Assembly (NCBI GenBank): GCA_039920085.1
Contig: JBDSEK010000037.1
Span: forward strand, 1 to 10,608
Source of the DNA: Devosia_A sp039920085
GTDB lineage: Bacteria; Pseudomonadota; Alphaproteobacteria; Rhizobiales; Devosiaceae
Reading direction: 5' to 3'
DNA: 10,608 nt
This document shows, in pieces, positions 5,789 to 10,608 of this stretch. Below the pieces are notes generated by a model. The model was not told the DNA's origin. It ran no database searches and saw only the letters and a list, made by a program, of their open reading frames with translations. The position numbers were made by a program, and so were the translations under genes. How positions within the stretch are numbered: position 1 is the first letter of the stretch; each line of letters begins with the position of its first letter.

Positions 5789-6931
5789 ATGAAAGCGGTA
5801 CCCCTCTCACTGGCCGAAGCGCGACGTATCTGGCTGCGGGCGCAGCGGCTCGATGAGCCCGAGCCCTTCGGCAAAGGCGCTTCGGCAACTAAGGCAGCGG
5901 TCGAGCAGCTAGGCTATGTGCAGATCGACACCATCAACGTCATCGAGCGTTCGCACCACCACATTCTCTTCAACCGCATTCCCGCCTATCGCCGCGCCGA
6001 TCTGCGGCAGGCGCAGAGCGTCGACAAGTCGGTGTTCGAATTCTGGACCCATGCGCTCGCTTATGTGCCGATGCGCGACTTTGGCTTCTACCTCCCGCAG
6101 ATGAAGGCGCATCGGCGCGAGCCGTTTCGCTGGTATGCCGACGTGCCGGAGGCCGAAGTCCTCAAGGTCGTCCGCCGGATCCGCCGCGAAGGCCCGCTCA
6201 GTATTCGCGACATCGACGATGACGTGCTCGTCGACAAGGACCATCCCTGGGCCTCGCGCAAGCCCTCAAAGCGTGCGCTGCAACGCGGGTTCCTCGACGG
6301 CCGACTGGTCATCAGCGAGCGGCGGGGCATGCTCAAGACTTACGAGCTTATGGAACGGCATTTCAGCGATGTCGACATACCAAGACCTGCGACCTCACGA
6401 CAAGTGGACGCGTACTTGCTTGACCGCGCGCTCCGGGCCCAGGGCATCGTCAGCCTCGATTCCGTGTGTCACCTCGAGCCTTCCCGCAAGCCACGGATAC
6501 GCGCCGTCATCGAGAGTCGGATGCGCAAAAAGCAATTGCTGCCGGTGGCGCTCGAGGGTGCCGGCAAGGTCGAATACTGGGCCGCTCCCGAAACCCTCGG
6601 CAGGGTGCCGGAGGGCGCCGATCTAGTGCATATCCTCTCGCCTTTCGACCCGCTCATCATTCAGCGCAAGCGTTTGCAGCTATTCTTCGGCTATGAACAT
6701 TTGTTCGAAGCCTATGTCCCCAAAGCCAAGCGCCGCTTGGGCTACTTCACCCTGCCGCTGCTGGCGGGTGACAGGATCGTCGCGGGCCTCGACCTCAAAA
6801 CCGACCGCGCGGCCGGCAAATTGCTTATTCAGGCGTGGCACTGGTTTGGCGACGGCAAGCCGCGGGCTCACAAGCGACGCGTCGAGGAAGCGCTGGAACG
6901 CTTCGAGCGCTTTCAGCTCGCTGCGGAGTAA
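5789..6931 (+). CDS. YcaQ/AlkZ-family (HTH_42) DNA interstrand-crosslink glycosylase
   Basis: A 380-residue protein of the winged-helix DNA glycosylase family that includes Streptomyces AlkZ and E. coli YcaQ (AlkX). The family removes alkylated bases, and unhooks interstrand crosslinks, by base excision. Visible landmarks are the catalytic QID motif (45-47) in GYVQIDTINV, then R-S-H-H-H, FEFWTHAL (83-90), a winged-helix region GPLSIRDID (about 135-143), and the C-terminal SPFDPLI block (near 284-290) followed by R-K-R and YVPKAKRR. The Q-x-D form is that of the YcaQ branch rather than the Q-x-Q of AlkZ, so broad alkyl/crosslink repair is the better guess than self-resistance to one natural product; no biosynthetic cluster is visible. 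The ATG at 5789 lacks a strong Shine-Dalgarno sequence. The gene ends just before the terminator of the convergent outer membrane protein gene. Confidence 0.9.
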   Translation: MKAVPLSLAEARRIWLRAQRLDEPEPFGKGASATKAAVEQLGYVQIDTINVIERSHHHILFNRIPAYRRADLRQAQSVDKSVFEFWTHALAYVPMRDFGFYLPQMKAHRREPFRWYADVPEAEVLKVVRRIRREGPLSIRDIDDDVLVDKDHPWASRKPSKRALQRGFLDGRLVISERRGMLKTYELMERHFSDVDIPRPATSRQVDAYLLDRALRAQGIVSLDSVCHLEPSRKPRIRAVIESRMRKKQLLPVALEGAGKVEYWAAPETLGRVPEGADLVHILSPFDPLIIQRKRLQLFFGYEHLFEAYVPKAKRRLGYFTLPLLAGDRIVAGLDLKTDRAAGKLLIQAWHWFGDGKPRAHKRRVEEALERFERFQLAAE

Positions 6932-6941
6932 CAAAAGCAAA

Positions 6942-6961
6942 CGGCGCCCCGCAGGGCGCCG
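6942..6961 (-). terminator. Rho-independent terminator of the outer membrane protein gene
   Basis: A perfect 8-bp stem (CGGCGCCC at 6942-6949 with GGGCGCCG at 6954-6961) and a 4-nt loop. In the minus direction the loop is TGCG closed by C-G, a C(UNCG)G tetraloop, and the stem is followed by TTTGCTTTTGTT. It lies 27 nt after the stop codon of the minus-strand gene. In the plus direction no U-tract follows, so it primarily serves the minus-strand transcript. Confidence 0.87.
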
Positions 6962-6987
6962 CGCTGAATTGGGATGTGGTCGGTCGC

Positions 6988-7710
6988 TTATTGCAAGCGG
7001 TAGCGGATCGAAGCCTGCAGTTCATGTACGGTATTGCCGTTGATGTACCAGGAGACATCCGGGCCAACCGCATTATTGCTGATCTGCGGCATGTAGAGCA
7101 TGCGATAGCCCAGATCGCCGACCCAGTTGCCCATGTCATAGCTGACACCAGCCATGCCCGCGACCACGGGGGTATACCCCGAGCCATCGGGAATGCCGGC
7201 AACCGGCGAGTCGGTCGCATCGTCATGAACGACCGTCGTGTAATACGCGCCGCCAAGACCCGCGCCGATGTAGGCGCCAAAGCCGCCACCGGCGCCGCCG
7301 CCACCACCCATTCCCATGCCGCCGAGCGGGATGTCGTAGTAGATGTTGGCGAGAGCGATGGTTGAGCGGAAATGCAGATGGTCGATGCCATCGCTCAGCC
7401 CGTCATTGGCGAGATAATCCAGTGTACCATCGAAACGGAGGCCCGTGCCCGTCTCGTAGCCGAAGCCGGCGCCGAAGGAGTAGCCGTAGCCAGCCGCTAC
7501 CGGAGAATTGGTCGTGCCGTCGGTCAGCACATGTTCGTGAGTCCAGAGCAAATTGAGCCCACCGCTGCCGCGCAGGTAAAACGAACCCTCAAGGCCATAA
7601 TCGACCTCGGGAACGTCGCAGCACGGAATTTCGGGAATATCAGCGGCGAGAACGGGGGCAACGGCCAACGCGGGGCCTGCCACCATCAGCACAGCGAGGA
7701 GTTTACGCAT
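6988..7710 (-). CDS. Small outer-membrane beta-barrel-like protein, glycine-rich
   Basis: A 240-residue protein with an Sec signal peptide (M-R-K, hydrophobic core, cleavage likely near A-L-A/L-A-A at 21-23). The mature part alternates hydrophobic, aromatic and glycine residues in strand-like stretches (for example SFYLRGSGGLNLLW, FGAGFGYETGTGLRF, IGAGLGGAYYTTV, LGYRMLYMP), typical of eight-stranded OmpA/OmpW/Omp25-type surface barrels. A glycine-rich stretch, GGMGMGGGGGAGGGFG, at 130-145 may be a periplasmic turn or surface loop. Two adjacent cysteines (30-31) sit just after the signal peptide. The C-terminus ends Y-R-L-Q, not with the terminal aromatic usual for barrel proteins. The ATG at 7710 has AAGGA with an 8-nt spacer. 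It is a single-gene unit with its own terminator and a CtrA-type site 65-79 nt upstream of the start codon. Function beyond envelope location is unknown. Confidence 0.8.
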   Translation of the reverse strand: MRKLLAVLMVAGPALAVAPVLAADIPEIPCCDVPEVDYGLEGSFYLRGSGGLNLLWTHEHVLTDGTTNSPVAAGYGYSFGAGFGYETGTGLRFDGTLDYLANDGLSDGIDHLHFRSTIALANIYYDIPLGGMGMGGGGGAGGGFGAYIGAGLGGAYYTTVVHDDATDSPVAGIPDGSGYTPVVAGMAGVSYDMGNWVGDLGYRMLYMPQISNNAVGPDVSWYINGNTVHELQASIRYRLQ

Positions 7711-7718
7711 TTACTTGG

Positions 7719-7723
7719 TCCTT
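7719..7723 (-). promoter_or_regulatory. Shine-Dalgarno sequence of the outer membrane protein gene
   Basis: AAGGA on the minus strand lies 8 nt before the ATG at 7710 and supports that start. Confidence 0.7.
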
Positions 7724-7774
7724 GAGTTAGCCACGACGACACCCGTCGACTGGCAGCATCCTCGCAGGACTTCC

Positions 7775-7790
7775 TTAAAAGCCGCTTAAC
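7775..7790. promoter_or_regulatory. Candidate full CtrA binding site, TTAA-N7-TTAAC
   Basis: TTAA (7775-7778), seven bases, then TTAAC (7786-7790) matches the full CtrA consensus known from Caulobacter and other alphaproteobacteria. It lies about 65-80 nt upstream of the outer membrane protein start codon and just after glmM. CtrA is a cell-cycle response regulator that often controls envelope and motility genes. In this GC-rich DNA the two AT-rich half sites at exact spacing are unlikely to be frequent, but the region holds other TTAA words, so binding is inferred, not shown. Confidence 0.5.
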
Positions 7791-7808
7791 CCTAAGACTT
7801 AACCCTAA
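7785..7808. repeat. Direct repeat CTTAACCCTAA, two copies 13 bp apart
   Basis: Identical 11-mers at 7785-7795 and 7798-7808 with a 13-bp start-to-start distance. The first overlaps the second half of the CtrA-type site. They lie in the 147-nt region between glmM and the outer membrane protein gene. Confidence 0.6.
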
Positions 7809-7857
7809 CGGGGTGTGAGCCGGTAAATAAAGCGTTAAGAACGCCGATCTACTGTGC

Positions 7858-9201
7858 TCATGCAACGTCTTTGATCGTCGTCGAAATCTGCGTTACCACG
7901 GAGTCGACGAGGCTCTCATCGTCGCTCTCGGCCATGACGCGGATCACCGATTCGGTCCCCGATTCACGGATGACCAGCCTGCCCCCCGTACCGAGCCGCG
8001 CTTTGCTCTCGGCAATCACCTGCACGACGGCCTTATTGTCCAGTGGCTTGCCCTGCTTGTAGCGCACATTGATCAGCCGCTGCGGCACCTTGTCGAAGCG
8101 ATGGCAAACGACCGACACCGGCGCGGCCTGTTCCTTGACGACGGCAAGCAATTGCAAGGCCGCGACCAGCCCGTCTCCTGTCGTGGTAAAATCGGAGAGG
8201 ATTATATGGCCGGATTGTTCGCCACCGACGTTGAAGCCCTTGGCGCGCATCGCCTCGAGCACGTAGCGATCGCCCACCTGCGTTCGCTCGAGCCCAAGGC
8301 CAAGCTCAGTAAGATAGCGCTCGAGACCCAGATTGCTCATCACCGTAGCAACGATGCCGTCGCCCTTGAGCAGCCCTCGCCCGCTCCATGATTGCGCGAT
8401 CACCGCCATCAACTGGTCGCCGTCCACCACTTCGCCGCGCTCGTCGACGATGATCACACGGTCGGCGTCGCCATCGAGTGCGATCCCGATATCAGCGCGG
8501 CTTTCTTTGACCTTGGCCCGCAGCGCATCCGGTGCGGTTGAGCCGACATTGTCGTTGATGTTGAAGCCATCCGGCTCAACGCCGATCGAAAAGACCTCCG
8601 CACCCAGCTCCCAGAGCACAATTGGAGCAACGCGATAGGCCGCGCCGTGGGCGCAATCGATCACCACCCGCAATCCGCCAAGATCGAGACTCTTTGGGAG
8701 CGTGCGCTTGGCGTATTCGATATAGCGCGTCTGCGCCGCTTCGTCGCGATGCGCCCGGCCAATGGCACGCCCACGCGATAGTTCCTTACTCAGATCGCTG
8801 TCCATCAGCCGTTCGATATCGGCCTCGATATCGTCGCTGAGCTTGTAGCCATCCGGCCGGAACAGCTTGATGCCATTGTCGTCAAACGGATTGTGTGACG
8901 CCGAGATCATCACGCCGAGGTCGGCGCGTAGCGAACGCGTCAGCATGGCGACGGCTGGCGTCGGCATGGGGCCGAGGAAATACACATCCATGCCGACCGC
9001 CGTGAACCCGGCGGCGAGCGCATTCTCGATCATGTAGCCTGAACGGCGGGTGTCCTTGCCGATCACCACGCGGTTGCGATGCTCGCCGCGCACGAATTTG
9101 AGCCCGGCCGCCATGCCGACGCGCATCGCGAGATCTGGCGTCAGCTTGTCGCCATTGGCGAGCCCGCGAATGCCATCGGTGCCGAAATATTTGCGCGCCA
9201 T
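7858..9201 (-). CDS. glmM: Phosphoglucosamine mutase GlmM
   Basis: A 447-residue enzyme, the normal length for GlmM, that converts glucosamine-6-phosphate to glucosamine-1-phosphate on the path to UDP-GlcNAc for peptidoglycan and lipopolysaccharide. It begins with the family-typical KYFGTDGIRG (4-13). The active-site phosphoserine is S102 in ISASHNP, the same number as in E. coli. Mg2+ ligands are D243, D245 and D247 in DGDADR; the sugar-binding loop is GEQSGH (327-332); the phosphate-binding loop is RESGTE (412-417). All four domains are intact. An in-frame TTG lies 30 bases upstream at 9231, but the ATG at 9201 is chosen because AGGGGG lies 7 nt before it and the protein then starts at the conserved position. 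It follows ftsH on the same strand, a common arrangement in proteobacteria, but a terminator lies between, so a promoter of its own in 9202-9288 is likely. Confidence 0.98.
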   Translation of the reverse strand: MARKYFGTDGIRGLANGDKLTPDLAMRVGMAAGLKFVRGEHRNRVVIGKDTRRSGYMIENALAAGFTAVGMDVYFLGPMPTPAVAMLTRSLRADLGVMISASHNPFDDNGIKLFRPDGYKLSDDIEADIERLMDSDLSKELSRGRAIGRAHRDEAAQTRYIEYAKRTLPKSLDLGGLRVVIDCAHGAAYRVAPIVLWELGAEVFSIGVEPDGFNINDNVGSTAPDALRAKVKESRADIGIALDGDADRVIIVDERGEVVDGDQLMAVIAQSWSGRGLLKGDGIVATVMSNLGLERYLTELGLGLERTQVGDRYVLEAMRAKGFNVGGEQSGHIILSDFTTTGDGLVAALQLLAVVKEQAAPVSVVCHRFDKVPQRLINVRYKQGKPLDNKAVVQVIAESKARLGTGGRLVIRESGTESVIRVMAESDDESLVDSVVTQISTTIKDVA

Positions 9202-9208
9202 ACGAGGT

Positions 9209-9214
9209 CCCCCT
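9209..9214 (-). promoter_or_regulatory. Ribosome binding site that decides the glmM start
   Basis: AGGGGG on the minus strand with a 7-nt spacer to the ATG at 9201 favours this start over the upstream in-frame TTG at 9231. Confidence 0.7.
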
Positions 9215-9288
9215 GGCGATTCAGGCGACAATACCCTGATTTGGGCTCAACGCGGAATCTTCGCTACTCCCGCGGTTAACCGAACGAA

Positions 9289-9310
9289 AGGGCCGCCCGG
9301 AGGCGGCCCT
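9289..9310 (-). terminator. Hairpin terminator downstream of ftsH
   Basis: A perfect 9-bp stem (AGGGCCGCC at 9289-9297 with GGCGGCCCT at 9302-9310) and a 4-nt loop that reads TCCG in the minus direction, closed by C-G: a C(UNCG)G tetraloop. It starts 18 nt after the ftsH stop and is followed by TTTCGTT, a short, broken U-tract, so termination may be partial, allowing some readthrough into glmM. Confidence 0.75.
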
Positions 9311-9328
9311 GAACAATTGTGGCTTCGC

Positions 9329-10608
9329 TTAGCTGCCCGGCTGCGGCTCGGGTGCGGCGTCCGGTTCGGCATCGGGACGCTTGCGCGCGCTCTTGCCGGC
9401 GGAGGGGACGCCAGTCGATTTTGGAGCCGTCTCTCCATCGTCGCGGATTGGGTGCTGGCCGTTCATCAGCCCACGGATCTCGTCGCCCGTCAGCGTCTCA
9501 TATTCGAGCAGCGATTGGGCGATGGTGTGGAGGTCATCGATGTTCTCGCGAATGACCGTCTGCGCCGTCCTGTAACCATCCTCGACGAAGCGCTTCACTT
9601 CCTCGTCGACGATCTTCTGCGTCTCGTCCGACATATGGACCGAGCGCTGCATCATCGAGCGGCCGAGAAACACTTCATCCTGATTGTCGCCATAAAGCAG
9701 CGGGCCGAGCTTGTCCGACATGCCCCATTCCGTCGCCATGGCGCGGGCGAGGCCCGTCGCCATTTTGATATCGGCGGAGGCGCCCGAAGTGACCTTATCG
9801 TAGCCGAAGATCTCCTCTTCCGCGACACGGCCACCCATGGCCACGGCGAGATCGGCGAAAGCCTTGCGGCGGGTGAGTGACACCTGATCGCGCTCTGGCA
9901 GGCGCATCACCATGCCCAGCGCACGGCCGCGCGGAACGATCGTCGCCTTGTGGATCGGATCGGAGGCATCCATCTTGAGCGCCAGCAACGCGTGGCCGGC
10001 CTCGTGATAGGCAGTGAGCTTCTTGTCTTCGTCGGTGAGACTGAGGGTGCGGCGCTCGGCGCCCATCATCAACTTGTCCTTAGCGTCCTCGAATTCGCTC
10101 ATCGTAACGAAGCGCTTGTTGCGGCGAGCCGCCAGCAAAGCGCCCTCATTGACGAGGTTCATCAAGTCAGCGCCCGAGAAGCCGGGTGTGCCACGAGCCA
10201 GAACCTTAAGATCGACGTCGGGCGACAGCGGCACCTTGCGCACATGCACCTTGAGGATCTTCTCGCGGCCCTGCACGTCGGGGTTCGGCACCACCACCTG
10301 TCGGTCGAACCGACCGGGACGGAGCAGCGCCGGATCGAGCACATCCGGGCGGTTGGTCGCCGCGATGAGAATAATGCCCTCATTCGCCTCGAAGCCGTCC
10401 ATCTCGACCAGCAGCTGATTCAGCGTCTGCTCGCGCTCGTCATTGCCACCGCCGAGACCCGCGCCGCGATGACGGCCTACGGCATCGATTTCGTCGATGA
10501 AGATGATGCAGGGCGCGTTCTTTTTGGCCTGCTCGAACATGTCGCGCACGCGGCTCGCGCCGACGCCCACGAACATCTCGACAAAGTCCGAACCCGAAAT
10601 GGTGAAGA
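9329..10608 (-). CDS. ftsH: ATP-dependent zinc metalloprotease FtsH, C-terminal two thirds (start lies beyond the right edge)
   Basis: The reading frame is open to the right edge, where it reads F-T-I-S-G-S-D-F-V-E-M-F-V-G-V-G, the segment just after Walker A in FtsH; the ATG at 10576 is therefore internal. About 425 residues are present; the two N-terminal membrane segments and Walker A are outside. Visible are Walker B IIFIDEID (10507-10484), the second region of homology with RPGRFDR (ending at 10301), the zinc site HEAGH (10006-9992), and the third zinc ligand Asp in SGASADI near 9772. FtsH is a hexameric inner-membrane AAA+ protease that degrades misassembled membrane proteins and short-lived regulators such as LpxC or sigma32 in E. 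coli. The tail (from the P-I-R-D-D region on) is Pro/Ala/Lys-rich and poorly conserved, as is usual. It is the first of the right-hand leftward genes, followed by a terminator and glmM. Confidence 0.97.
   Translation of the reverse strand, partial: FTISGSDFVEMFVGVGASRVRDMFEQAKKNAPCIIFIDEIDAVGRHRGAGLGGGNDEREQTLNQLLVEMDGFEANEGIILIAATNRPDVLDPALLRPGRFDRQVVVPNPDVQGREKILKVHVRKVPLSPDVDLKVLARGTPGFSGADLMNLVNEGALLAARRNKRFVTMSEFEDAKDKLMMGAERRTLSLTDEDKKLTAYHEAGHALLALKMDASDPIHKATIVPRGRALGMVMRLPERDQVSLTRRKAFADLAVAMGGRVAEEEIFGYDKVTSGASADIKMATGLARAMATEWGMSDKLGPLLYGDNQDEVFLGRSMMQRSVHMSDETQKIVDEEVKRFVEDGYRTAQTVIRENIDDLHTIAQSLLEYETLTGDEIRGLMNGQHPIRDDGETAPKSTGVPSAGKSARKRPDAEPDAAPEPQPGS

Noticed and set aside
5673..5888. 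N-terminal extension of the DUF2188-like frame up to 5888
   Set aside because: The extra 72 residues are Arg/Ala-rich, look non-coding, and would overlap the start of the glycosylase gene and its promoter.
7785..7808. Telomere-like CCCTAA repeats
   Set aside because: Only two copies, phased at 13 bp inside a bacterial intergenic region; regulatory repeats are a simpler reading.
9050..9880. Plus-strand open frame (276 codons) spanning glmM 5' end and ftsH 3' end
   Set aside because: It runs antisense to two confidently identified genes and through their terminator; no recognisable protein features.
10574..10576. ATG at 10576 as the start of ftsH
   Set aside because: The frame continues to the window edge with conserved FtsH residues (I-S-G-S-D-F-V-E), so this Met is internal.
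1..10608. A new defence, mobile or biosynthetic system
   Set aside because: All the larger genes fit known families and only one small protein is of unknown function; strand layout does not form a coherent novel operon, and no transposase, integrase, repeat array or toxin-antitoxin pair is visible.

Overview
The window is GC-rich chromosomal DNA from an alphaproteobacterium, most likely of the Sphingomonadales. This rests on the proteins' character, the ftsH-glmM order, a serC-type leader RNA and a CtrA-type TTAA-N7-TTAAC site. No insertion sequence, prophage, CRISPR array, tRNA or rRNA is visible. The region reads as ordinary housekeeping and accessory chromosome, with ten protein genes, two of them cut by the window edges. 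I did not find a convincing new multi-gene system. The most informative non-coding signals are the serC leader and the CtrA-type box.

Left part (1-3330, all minus strand). Transcription runs right to left: aldo/keto reductase (3212-2259), then a secreted PQQ-type sugar dehydrogenase (2135-1014), then 18 nt later a stand-alone 5'-3' exonuclease of the FEN/PolA-N family (995-138). Next comes the first 15 codons of a gene that leaves the window at base 1. It is called serC because of its N-terminus and because its leader folds into two hairpins, the second holding the Shine-Dalgarno sequence in its loop.

Middle part (3331-6931). A UvrD/Rep-type SF1 helicase (plus strand, GTG start) converges on a small DUF2188-like gene (minus). 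That gene diverges from a YcaQ/AlkZ-type DNA glycosylase gene (plus) across a short intergenic region with a candidate sigma70 promoter and a GTTC-N6-GAAC dyad. With the exonuclease, this places three DNA-processing proteins within about 7 kb, but they are on different strands and not in one operon.

Right part (6942-10608, all minus strand). FtsH (no start in window) ends at a hairpin terminator. GlmM follows with its own strong ribosome binding site. After a 147-nt gap holding the CtrA-type box and a pair of TTAACCCTAA repeats comes a small outer-membrane beta-barrel-like protein, which ends at a second strong terminator. Both terminators have a C(UNCG)G tetraloop when read in the minus direction. 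FtsH (membrane protein quality control) and GlmM (peptidoglycan and LPS precursor supply) are cell-envelope functions, and the barrel protein is probably one too.
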